DNA from: Skeletonema tropicum
Lineage: Eukaryota; Bacillariophyta; Thalassiosirophyceae; Thalassiosirales; Thalassiosiraceae
Length of the DNA stretch: 64,000 nt
Assembly: GCA_037178625.1 (NCBI GenBank)
Contig: CM074129.1
Coordinates: 4,832,000-4,895,999, forward strand
Direction: 5' to 3'
The notes under the pieces were generated by a model. The model was not told the DNA's origin, made no database searches, and was given only the letters and a program-made list of their open reading frames with translations. The position numbers and the translations under genes are program-made. Shown piece by piece: positions 12,682-21,715 of this stretch (position 1 is the first letter of the stretch; each line of letters begins with the position of its first letter).

Positions 12682-14616
12682 TTGACCAGATCGATTGGCA
12701 AAAAGTCGTCCAATCGGGCTGAATGCACGCCTAATCAATAGAGCACGATGAGAGCTTTTCAAAACACTACTTATCGTCCTCATTGTAGCTCTATTGACGG
12801 AGATAGGGCCGATTGGCTGTCATGGTGGATGTTCAAGTGCTGGTTGACAAGAAGGTGGTGGTGGTGGATGGTGGATGGTGGATGGTGGATGGTGGATCTT
12901 TCTCGATGAGCTGAGCTTCGTTTTTGAGAAAAGATTACAGACACTCATTACTGAACGGAAAGCGTTTACGGTACTTATTTTATTATTTCCACGAATCTCA
13001 CAGTATCAAAAATCAGCTGACACTTTTCCTAAAAATCCTCTACTCCCGTCATGCCTCCGTATGTATTCAAAATCACGTCCCCCCTGATATATCTTGAGTT
13101 GTACTCGTCGAAGGAAACTGAATTGTGGCTCATTAGAAAGCTCATTCAATGTAGATTATGACGCAATCTTCGGATTAGCATCAATCTCCGTCACTGGTCA
13201 CTGAGCTCTCCCAAATGAACTCCCCCGCACTACTCCAAACCATTCAAATCAACCTTTCCGTCCATAACTTCCCTTGTATTTGTCGTATGAATGCGATGAG
13301 TAGTGATTTGTAATCCTCTCGTCAAGCTCTATCGATCGGTACTATTGCCAAGGCAAAATATCGATCTTTTGTCAATCGTCTCAACTAAAGCGACCCCTAC
13401 AATTCGAATGCCCAGCGCCAAAGTCGCCCCCAAAATTTGAATTTTCAACAAAATAATGATTTCCACCTCCGTCATCATCAAAATCATCAACATGATCACC
13501 ATTATCATCAACAACGTCACCAACATCAACAGCAACGTTTCAATTTACTGCTTTTTCGCCTGACGGCTCACTCTATTCAATTCAATTCAATTCAATTCAA
13601 TTCAATTCAATTATTATATTATATTATTGCCAATAATTGCCATCATCAATAAAAGTATAATCACTGCTCGGCCGAGGGCCTCGCCTAAGAAAACACACTT
13701 CTTGTGGGATGGCGCATCATCAATGTAAACAGTGCTCGGGCAGGGGCCCTCGCCAATTACAGATACAGAAGCATCGATCAGGTAAGATCCATGATGGGTT
13801 GACTGGTGTCGCAGATCCAACGCTGCGCTGAAGAACGACCGCCTTAATCAGTGTGTTCAATGATTGGTTGTACGAGCGCATCATAGTGAATGAACACAGT
13901 TCGGCCTCGCTACCGCTCACCCTCACACAATACAGAAGTAGAGGTAGAGGATCAGCGTCGTCAATGATTGGTTCGATGGTGTGGAGTTGTGGAGATCATG
14001 ATTAGTTGGTACGCTGTTGTTAATGATTGTTGGTACGATGAGGTTTGGGATTGTGTGGGATCATGATTGGGAGTGGATTAGTGATTGTTAGTACGGTGTG
14101 GGAAGCAAGTGATGGAAGAAGCGAGCCGACCGGAGGGAGGGGAGCCGACACGATGGAAGAGTGGCTGGGTGATAGTAGTGGACGGTTCCTGGACGGTTCT
14201 ATTCATGTGATAACCAGTTGATGATTACACTGATCGATGCTTCTGTCTTCAGCGGAGCGTTCTTATCTTAGGCGAGTGCGACCCCTCCCTGAGCACCGTT
14301 TATTAGTGGATGTGCGAGGAGACTGCCAACCTATCATGGTTATCGTATCATTAAAGTTGTCGCTTATTTTGGATTTTACTACAATCAACCTATCTGGATG
14401 AGGCTGATCAAAAAGACGTTCTTTCGCGAGGGCTTTGCCCGAGCACTGATTATATATTTTGATATTGATGATAGTACTAATCGATGCAGCTTGAAGAGAG
14501 CTTTCGATTGGTGGTCATATTGTCTATTTTCATTTTGGTCAAAATTTGGACTTCGGATGTGAAATTCTGGTTGCAAAGCCGGATTTGGTCCTGCCGATCA
14601 CTTTCTTACCCCGTTT
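12682..14616 (+). repeat. Short repeat unit 5 (no gene)
   Basis: A 1935-bp copy with one additional GGT triplet in the (GGTGGAT)n tract near 12857 and 7 ATTCA copies from 13575. It is otherwise like the other short units. Confidence 0.9.
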
Positions 14617-15301
14617 TTGACCAGATCGATTGGCAAAAAGTCGTCCAATCGGGCTGAATGCACGCCTAATCAATAGAGCACGATGAGAGCTTTTCAAAAC
14701 ACTACTTATCGTCCTCATTGTAGCTCTATTGACGGAGATAGGGCCGATTGGCTGTCATGGTGGATGTTCAAGTGCTGGTTGACAAGAAGGTGGTGGTGGA
14801 TGGTGGATGGTGGATGGTGGATGGTGGATCTTTCTCGATGAGCTGAGCTTCGTTTTTGAGAAAAGATTACAGACACTCATTACTGAACGGAAAGCGTTTA
14901 CGGTACTTATTTTATTATTTCCACGAATCTCACAGTATCAAAAATCAGCTGACACTTTTCCTACTATTTTTTCAAACAAAACCATCACCCATCACTGATG
15001 TCGATGAGACGCATCCATACCACCATGCTACATCTTACCTAGCAGTTAGCAGCAGCCCGCTAGCTCCCTCCTCCGCAGCACCTCCCGCAGCACCGCCCCC
15101 GCCGCCACCACAGCGCGCACCTTTGCCTCAGTGATTACGGTAAATCTGTCTTCACTGGAACGGATGCCGATGATGAAATGGGTACCACCCTGCAGGCCTG
15201 TGCATTCTGTATCGAATGTTCTGTATGTACTGCAGTGTGGCCCTCGCGGCCTTGCCCCGTTGGAATTGTTCAGGTCACCTACTTTAATCGACTGTATCTG
15301 A

Positions 15302-15320
15302 CTATAAAGTTGCTCTGCAA
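15302..15320 (+). promoter_or_regulatory. Candidate core promoter of CDH1 copy 2 (TATAAA box)
   Basis: Identical to the string upstream of copy 1: TATAAA at 15303-15308, about 125 bp before the ATG at 15428. Both gene copies therefore carry the same proximal 5' region, consistent with duplication of gene and promoter together. Function is inferred. Confidence 0.4.
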
Positions 15321-15427
15321 ACCACCACAACGCTGTCAGCGTCAAGCGGTCGCCGCGATCCATCACCAGCGAGCGGCTCGACTCTCGGTATTCCTCCCGT
15401 CTCGTGTCACCCAGCAAAGGCAGAAGT

Positions 15428-17731
15428 ATGATGGGCTATTCCGACATTTCGAGGAACTTGTTTGATGCTCCACCATCAGCTACGACAGGTAGTGGTGTGC
15501 ATCACGATAGCCATCACAGTGCGACTGCTACTACTGCTACTGCTCTAGACTGCGATCGCTCCTCCTCGGCCATGTCAATTGATGAACAATGGAGCACCCC
15601 TCAGCGCACGACATCATCCAATCATCATCTTTCCAATCATAATAACTTTGCTTCTCCATCTCCATCCAACTCCATTCGATCCAATTCGACCAATCGCAGT
15701 TACAACAGCAGCACTGTTGCCTATCAGCAACAACAATACGATGGTGGACGGTCAGTTGATTCATTCCTATCGGCTTCCTCTTCTCCCAGGAAGCGTACTT
15801 CGGTCATTACAGGGGTGGCCTCACCCATGAGTGATACTTCCTTGGCAGCGTCGTTGGCATCTTCTCTCAATGTATCTCCAGCTCGTAGCAGTACTAGCGC
15901 TACTACTTCTACTGCTGCTTCACCACGGGGTGTTGCAGTGACGGATCGATTCATCCCATCGAGAGCATATTCCAATTTCAACTTTACATTGGCGACAGGG
16001 ACGGGGAGGCATAATCCCATTCGATCCAATACTCATCATTATTTAATGCATGGTGATACTTCTGTGGGTGGGGATGGACCATCTGGTACCAACAACAATA
16101 ACAATAATGATATGATTGCACCATCGGAATCATTCGGTGCAACTTTGGTCGGAGGAACACCCGTCATAGATGAAACTGTCACAACAACAACTCCTGGTGG
16201 TGCTACTACTACTACTACAACCGGCGGTGCTGCGACTGATACCACCACCACACCACCACCCGATGTCGACGCCACATTATCCGATGATGCCGATCAAGAT
16301 TCCACGGAACGTCATGACCTAGTCCATCGTCAACCATTGCTCTACGATGCATTACTACGTTCGGAAATGTTGGGGGAGAATATTGATCCGGCAGCACGAC
16401 AATCGATGCATTCTGGAATTGGAATGAGTAATTACTCCACGAGTTATCATGGGAGTGGTGCATTATCACCGTTTCGTGAACGGAGTAACAATTTGAGTTT
16501 TGTCTCACCGTATCATCATCATCATGCTGCTAGGAATAATACTACAGTTGTGACACCATATGATTATGATGTCAATCGGAGGGAGAGTGAACATCAATCC
16601 ATCGTGGGATCATTCCATTTAAGTCCCGTCTCATCCATGAGTCGACAGAAAATGCCACGTTTCGCCGATCGGTGCAAACGCAAGATTGCCAAGGTCCCCA
16701 CCAAAGTGTTGGATGCGCCATCCCTCCAAGATGACTTTTATTTGAATCTCGTCGATTGGTCTTCTCAGAATGTACTGGCAGTCGGATTGGGCAATTGTGT
16801 CTATTTGTGGAGTGCCGCGACGAGTAAGGTTACACAGCTTTGTGATTTGAGCGAGACGGAGGATGTCGTTACCTCCGTGGCGTGGAGTGAGGGGGGACGG
16901 CATTTGGCTGTGGGGTCATCTCGTGGAGAAGTTCAATTGTGGGATGCGTCGAATCAAAAGTTGATCCGAATTATGGGTGGTCACTCTGCTAGGATTGGTG
17001 CTCTTAATTGGAAACAGGCCTCATCATCGGGCGGCGGGGGGGGCTCTTCTCCCACTGCCACTGCCGGTGGTTCTTCCAGCTTGCTTGCCTCGGGAAGTAG
17101 AGATCGTCTCATTCACCTTCGTGATCCTCGATCGGAGAGTGCCTACGAGATGAGATTATGCGCTCACAAGCAAGAGGTGTGTGGTCTGAAATGGTCCTTT
17201 GACGAGCGATCCATGCTTGCGAGTGGTGGCAATGACAACAAACTCCTCGTGTGGGATATCAAGAAGCATACATCGCCAATCCACTCCTTTGGTGATCACA
17301 CCGCTGCCGTTAAGGCCATCACTTGGAGTCCCCACCAACACGGGTTGTTGGCCAGTGGGGGAGGAACCGCTGATCGATGCATTCGCTTTTGGAATTGCCT
17401 CACCGGAAATGGCATTAACTGCATTGATACTGGCTCACAAGTCTGCAACTTGGCATGGTCGAAGAATTGCAATGAAATCGTTAGTACACATGGATACTCC
17501 CTCAATCAGATTGTTGTTTGGAAGTACCCCTCTATGCAAAAGATTGCAACCCTTACTGGACATACGTATCGTGTGCTGTATCTTGCTGTAAGTCCGGACG
17601 GATCGACCATCGTGACGGGAGCTGGGGATGAGACGTTGAGATTCTGGCAGGTATTCCCAGGGCCGCAGAAGGAAAATAAGGCTGGAGGTCTGTTATTTCC
17701 TGCTGGGATGCCGGGCTCTGTGATTCGTTAA
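15428..17731 (+). CDS. CDH1: CDH1/Fizzy-related APC/C activator, copy 2, intact
   Basis: An uninterrupted single-exon frame of 767 residues encodes an activator and substrate receptor of the anaphase-promoting complex, expected in the nucleus and cytoplasm during mitotic exit and G1. The N-terminal ~420 residues are rich in Ser, Thr, Asn and His, with many SP sites that could be CDK targets. The C-box DRFIPSR lies near residues 173-179. Seven WD40 blades follow (about 423-745), with WD-type endings such as LLVWD, IRFWN and LRFWQ and a Gly/Ser-rich insertion in an early blade. The protein ends in SVIR, the Ile-Arg tail used for APC/C docking. KVLDAPSLQDDFYLNLVDWS is typical of Cdh1/Fzr rather than Cdc20. 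The length exceeds animal Cdh1 (about 500 residues) because of the N-terminus. The start was chosen as the first ATG in frame. Confidence 0.95.
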   Translation: MMGYSDISRNLFDAPPSATTGSGVHHDSHHSATATTATALDCDRSSSAMSIDEQWSTPQRTTSSNHHLSNHNNFASPSPSNSIRSNSTNRSYNSSTVAYQQQQYDGGRSVDSFLSASSSPRKRTSVITGVASPMSDTSLAASLASSLNVSPARSSTSATTSTAASPRGVAVTDRFIPSRAYSNFNFTLATGTGRHNPIRSNTHHYLMHGDTSVGGDGPSGTNNNNNNDMIAPSESFGATLVGGTPVIDETVTTTTPGGATTTTTTGGAATDTTTTPPPDVDATLSDDADQDSTERHDLVHRQPLLYDALLRSEMLGENIDPAARQSMHSGIGMSNYSTSYHGSGALSPFRERSNNLSFVSPYHHHHAARNNTTVVTPYDYDVNRRESEHQSIVGSFHLSPVSSMSRQKMPRFADRCKRKIAKVPTKVLDAPSLQDDFYLNLVDWSSQNVLAVGLGNCVYLWSAATSKVTQLCDLSETEDVVTSVAWSEGGRHLAVGSSRGEVQLWDASNQKLIRIMGGHSARIGALNWKQASSSGGGGGSSPTATAGGSSSLLASGSRDRLIHLRDPRSESAYEMRLCAHKQEVCGLKWSFDERSMLASGGNDNKLLVWDIKKHTSPIHSFGDHTAAVKAITWSPHQHGLLASGGGTADRCIRFWNCLTGNGINCIDTGSQVCNLAWSKNCNEIVSTHGYSLNQIVVWKYPSMQKIATLTGHTYRVLYLAVSPDGSTIVTGAGDETLRFWQVFPGPQKENKAGGLLFPAGMPGSVIR

Positions 17732-18340
17732 TCGCGTGGAGACAAATGATATTTGCCGAACTAATAGTAGAGAGAGTGAGATAATATTATAATATAGATG
17801 GCTTCTAACCATAATACTATTGTGGAATGTATTATCGCCTGTGAAGATTAAGCTATTAAGGATGTCGAATGTATGCATGGTTGAGTGTATGTTGATAGCT
17901 CTGATACTACTACCCTCAACAATAACGTACTCCCTTTCCAGAATTATACAATCCATTCTTCAAGTAAGCAAGGGGAAACAACCAAAAGCATCCTCTACTC
18001 CCGTCATGCCTCCGTATGTATTCAAAATCACGTCCCCCCTGATATATCTTGAGTTGTACTCGTCGAAGGAAACTGAATTGTGGCTCATTAGAAAGCTCAT
18101 TCAATGTAGATTATGACGCAATCTTCGGATTAGCATCAATCTCCGTCACTGGTCACTGAGCTCTCCCAATGAACTCCCCCGCACTACTCCAAACCATTCA
18201 AATCAACCTTTCCGTCCATAACTTCCCTTGTATTTGTCGTATGAATGCGATGAGTAGTGATTTGTAATCCTCTCGTCAAGCTCTATCGATCGGTACTATT
18301 GCCAAGGCAAAATATCGATCTTTTGTCAATCGTCTCAACT

Positions 18341-19108
18341 TGAGAGGGGTCTCTAGAAAGTCATCCCCAGCGCCAAAGTCGGTCCAAAATTTTCAAATTT
18401 CAACAAAATGGACCATCACCATCACCAAATCCGTCAAAATAACCATCATTACCACCAACAACATCATTATCAACATTAGAATCAACAGCTCCCTCGCCTG
18501 ACGGCTCACTCGCTTCAACATTACCACGGCCGACATGAACATCAAAAAATACTAATCACTGCTCGGCCTCGCAAGCTCGCCCTCGCCAAATACACTTCCC
18601 CTAAATCAGCCTCATTATGACAATCGGTACGACCACATCAAACGCTGCGCTGAAGAACGAAGGCGACGATCAGGCGGGCTCTATGACTGGTCGATTGGTC
18701 GAAGATCCAAGACGCTTCGCTGAAGAACGAAGCATCAATCAGTGTGGTCAATGATTGGTTGGCATGAGTAATCATAGTTCGGGCGAAGCCCTCACACAAT
18801 ACACTCTCTTTAGATCAGTGTGATCAATGATTGGTTCAATGGTGTGGAGTAGTGATTAGTTGGCACGGAGTGATTGGTTGGCACATGTATGATCATGATG
18901 CAAGTGCGAGCGGTAGCGAGGACGAGCACCGTTTATTGATATTGTGGATCTTACAGCATTAAAGAAGTGGTCGCTTTTTTTGGATTTTCGACGTGCCAAC
19001 TTTCTGGATGAGGCTGATCGATGCTTCTGTCTTTCGCGAGGCATTCATAGGTACGAGTGTCGGATAGCTAGATGAGCGCCATGATGGAGGTGTTTATCTA
19101 TCCCAACC
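18341..19108 (+). repeat. Decayed copy of the 1.93-kb unit
   Basis: After 18340 the sequence still follows the repeat unit in order but with many substitutions and deletions. Recognisable blocks are the CAT/CAA-rich stretch, the ACTGCTCGGCC block, CGCTGCGCTGAAGAACGA (also present in a second, altered form), GTGATCAATGATTGGTTC and the TTTCTGGATGAGGCTGATCGA block near 19000. No gene is seen. It appears to be an older unit that escaped homogenisation. Confidence 0.8.
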
Positions 19109-19321
19109 AGGCAAACCGGGATAGTGGGCGCGTGGGCGTGCCCACAACACACCATGGTTTAAGGAGAGGCTTGACAGGGGAATATTGGGGATTTTTGGTC
19201 AATAAAAGGGTAATATTTGGGTATTTTGAGCTCATTTGTACCTGATTATGTGTAGTTGTGGGCCCCACGTGGGCGTCGCCCACATCATACCATGAAAAGC
19301 GCCCACTATCCCGGCACGCCT
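19109..19321. mobile_element. Small TIR element (about 213 bp), MITE-like
   Basis: Terminal inverted repeats of about 23 bp flank the element: AGGC-AAA-CCGGGATAGTGGGCGC on the left (19109-19131) and its near-perfect inverse ending at 19321. The perfect core CCGGGATAGTGGGCGC spans 19116-19131 and 19299-19314. Two internal copies of a CGTGGGCGT…CCCACA…ACCATG block lie just inside the ends in direct orientation. It encodes nothing and lies within the decayed repeat unit. No clear target-site duplication is visible, so the superfamily is unknown. Confidence 0.5.
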
Positions 19322-19322
19322 A

Positions 19323-19675
19323 ATCCCAACCATGTTGAAAACGGCACTTTTGTGCCGTTTTGCCAATGGGCTCAGCACCGCAAGGGCATGAAAACGGCAC
19401 AAAAGTGCCGTTTTGCTACTCCGACTTGTTAGTGTCAAAGCTAGCGAGTAAAGTACAGCTCCTTTTGTGTTTTCCCTTACAAACCTGTAGCCCTTCTACG
19501 CAAGAAAGTAACCTTGAGGCCACACAATGGCCCATGCTTTGTTCTAACAATTGCACGAGGCCTTCGTCGGAGTAGCAAAACGGCACAAAAGTGCCGTTTT
19601 GCCTCACACGTAGAAACATACCAGAGCTCTTCGGAAAACGGCACAAAAGTGCCGTTTTCAAAAAATGGTTGGGAT
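19323..19675. mobile_element. Inverted-repeat element carrying four 24-bp palindromes
   Basis: Outer ends ATCCCAACCAT and its inverse (19323 and 19675) bound an element with arms of about 105 bp. Each arm holds two palindromes made of AAAACGGCAC and GTGCCGTTTT separated by four bases. They lie at 19338-19361 (spacer TTTT) and at 19391-19414, 19577-19600 and 19635-19658 (spacer AAAA). The inner arm ends TTTTGCTACTCCGAC (19411) and GTCGGAGTAGCAAAA (19566) also match in inverse. The loop (19426-19565) has no gene. It resembles a fold-back or MITE-type element with repeated binding-site-like palindromes. Each palindrome could also form a 10-bp hairpin. Confidence 0.7.
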
Positions 19676-20585
19676 ATAAAAGTTTTAGGATTGGTTGAGG
19701 TCAAAAAGTTAGTGGTGAGTGGTGCGAAGGTGGTGGTGGATCTTTCTCGTTGAGCTTCGTCTTTGAGAAATGATTACATAGATAAGTACAGGGCACATAA
19801 AAGAATGGGCTGCGTATCGATTTGATTAGGTTATCCCCTATTTGATTTTGGTAGAAGAAAAATCTAGATATGCAATGCAAGAAAGGCTGTTTTGGGTGAT
19901 CCCCTAATAGTAAGTTGTTTGTTCTTCAATCACATCACCCATGAGGCCCCCCACCTCTGAAAATCCATCAAAATGCCTTCACCATGGTGGACTACTAGTA
20001 AAAATGAGGTCAATGAATATGCTTCTATTAGGCTAATAATCGACATTCCCCTCCCCTATTATGGCATAGGATCTCCGAACCGCCGTTTATTTTCCTAATT
20101 GGGCATCGTCTGTTGTGAAAATGACTATGAACATAACCATCATCGTCGAGTTGGTCGGATGATGCAATTATATTCCCACCATGTCAACGACAACACCATC
20201 GCCGTCGACGAACACCGAACAACTCCGCCGAACCGACATCAAAAATAATATCCACTATTGGTGAAATATTCTGCTCGATGATGCTTGTTATTTATTAATG
20301 GCGGCCGTTTTACAGTGACAAGTAATGGTGCAAAAACAATGTGTGGGTGTTGGGATCATTATTATTTCTACAGCCCATGTTGACGCATCCCAGCAACAAC
20401 TAATGACTGGTTCTTCATTACTTAGTATTGGAGAGTAGTGAATCTGCGTTAGTGCCTTGAAGAGGGGGGGGGTGTTAATTGCAGTGGGTATTCCGTAAAA
20501 CTAATTTTGAACACAAGATACTACTTAGAGAGAGGGTGAGTTCAAGAGTGTACATGACGCAATGCCACTTGTGTTATTGTAATCA
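19676..20585. other. Decayed repeat remnant, then DNA without a recognisable gene
   Basis: Positions about 19695-19785 resemble the start of the 1.93-kb unit (GTGGTGGTGGATCTTTCTCG, then GAGCTTCGTCTTTGAGAAATG), so the two small elements before it were inserted in an old unit. From 19790 to 20585 I see no gene, RNA or clear repeat. Confidence 0.5.
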
Positions 20586-21056
20586 CTAACTTGTTTTCAA
20601 TCTTTTAACATCAATTTGAGCATTGGGGTGTAGTGCTGCTGGTCTCTTCGTATCGTTGCTCGTCTTCGACCCTGCGGGATTTGGGGTTGCCTCTCGCTTG
20701 GTCTCTCTGCTCTTCTTGTTCTTGTCGACGCCTGCTGGAGCGGGATGCGGTGTTGCTGGTCTCTTAGTATCGTTGCTAAGCTTCCTCTCAACGCCTGCGG
20801 GATGTGGGGTTGCCGTTTGTTTGGTCTCTTTGGTCTTCTTGTTCTTGTCCACGCATGCTTTCAAATTTGATCGCGGAGACATGTCATGCTTTTGACAATG
20901 TTGTTCCTTCCACCGACGAAATACAACTGCAAACCTAGAGTGGATCATCTTCCAAAGAATAATTTGGTACACTTCCTCTATCGCATCTTGCCGGAAATTC
21001 ATCGAGGGGGACTGACACAATGATACAAATTTGGAGTGGATGGATGAGTTGTGCAT
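20586..21056 (-). CDS. Hypothetical Lys-rich protein with two internal repeats
   Basis: An ATG at 21056 opens a frame of about 156 residues. The first 65 residues are mixed (motif EEVYQIILWKMIHSRF). The rest consists of two imperfect repeats of about 39 residues with the pattern VDKNKK-x2-ETK…ATP(H/N)PAG…NDTKRPA, rich in Lys, Thr, Pro and Ala, and it ends in DVKRLKTS. Such a basic, disordered tail could bind nucleic acid, but no family is recognised. The next frame upstream on the same strand (21101-21715) is close, so the two may be parts of one spliced gene; I could not find convincing splice sites. The repeat structure and codon pattern are the only support. Confidence 0.35.
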   Translation of the reverse strand: MHNSSIHSKFVSLCQSPSMNFRQDAIEEVYQIILWKMIHSRFAVVFRRWKEQHCQKHDMSPRSNLKACVDKNKKTKETKQTATPHPAGVERKLSNDTKRPATPHPAPAGVDKNKKSRETKREATPNPAGSKTSNDTKRPAALHPNAQIDVKRLKTS

Positions 21057-21100
21057 CACAAGATGTTTTCCATCCTTGAAACAAGAACGAAGGTTTTATT

Positions 21101-21715
21101 TCATACGTTCCTGTGTAAATAATGTTGACGGAAGGTGGTGGTGTCTTTATCATCGGCGGCGGCATCAGTTTGGATAGTGTTGTTGCTAAAGTAATGACAC
21201 ATTCTTGACCAAATCAGTAACGTTATGTCACCGAAGTGCGCTTTGGTGCCCTCTGGCGATATGTAGACAAATCGGTGCTGTTTGTAGGGCATAGGAGCAC
21301 CTACATCTCGACCAAATTCAAAGTGCATATTCCCCGGGGATGCTTCGTTTCTGTAAAGTCTCATCACCTCTCTGTCATCCAGACCCCCATCGGACATGGC
21401 TCGGGTGTGACCGCCATATTGACGCACAGACAGGATTGACGTCGGCGAATTACGTGTGCAGTGTTTGATGCTGGCTCGATGTGTAAGAGCCGTTGGCATT
21501 GTCATAAATGTTTGTACAAAGCAAAAGAGAGTGCGGCAAGCCTTCCGACATAAGACCGATTTTGAATTTTGAATTCTGCTACTAGCTAACTGTACGTACT
21601 TCGAATCTACTGTACCTCTCGTACATAGAAGAAGAACAAACGGGATGATATGAGTGGTCTGTCTGCGATACGAGCCCATTCTTTTATGTGCCCTGATAAG
21701 TAGCACCGGCATCAT
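21101..21715 (-). CDS. Hypothetical protein, 204 residues
   Basis: An ATG at 21715 opens a 204-residue frame of unknown family. The C-terminal half (from about residue 100) looks most like real protein, with EVMRLYRNEASPGNMHFEFG and HRFVYISPEGTKAHFGDI. The N-terminal part is Cys/Arg-rich and may not be translated. The frame ends shortly before the Lys-rich frame on the same strand, and an overlapping frame at 20935-21165 also shows protein-like composition. A short intron or a frameshift is therefore possible. No function is assigned. Confidence 0.35.
   Translation of the reverse strand: MMPVLLIRAHKRMGSYRRQTTHIIPFVLLLCTRGTVDSKYVQLASSRIQNSKSVLCRKACRTLFCFVQTFMTMPTALTHRASIKHCTRNSPTSILSVRQYGGHTRAMSDGGLDDREVMRLYRNEASPGNMHFEFGRDVGAPMPYKQHRFVYISPEGTKAHFGDITLLIWSRMCHYFSNNTIQTDAAADDKDTTTFRQHYLHRNV

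Larger units (their letters stand above)
1..18340. repeat. Tandem array of 1.93-kb units, two carrying CDH1
   Basis: Seven consecutive units share the same start sequence (TTGACCAGATCGATTGG) at 1, 1933, 3862, 8813, 10745, 12682 and 14617. Five are 1929-1937 bp long and two contain an additional 3.03-kb block with a CDH1 gene. The order is short, short, gene, short, short, short, gene. The distance between the two gene copies (10755 bp) equals one gene unit plus three short units. Units differ mainly in microsatellite length. The small open frames inside the short units are low-complexity by-products, and I see no gene there. The array lies about 45 kb inside the telomere. High identity suggests recent unequal exchange or amplification. 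Confidence 0.95.
14617..18340 (+). repeat. Gene-bearing repeat unit 2, right end of the clean array
   Basis: The 3026-bp gene block (14964-17989) sits at the same insertion point as in the first gene unit. Similarity to the other units stops abruptly after position 18340 (CGTCTCAACT), where a strongly diverged copy begins. This unit therefore marks the edge of the homogenised array. Confidence 0.9.

Noticed and set aside
19338..19658. Possible CRISPR-like array of palindromic repeats
   Set aside because: There are only four copies, with unequal spacing, symmetric placement in two arms and a eukaryotic context. It is an inverted-repeat element, not CRISPR.
20623..20895. Plus-strand hydrophobic ORF (Val/Leu/Ser rich)
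   Set aside because: Antisense to the Lys-rich repeat protein frame. The apparent hydrophobic repeats are the complement of the Lys/Thr repeats.
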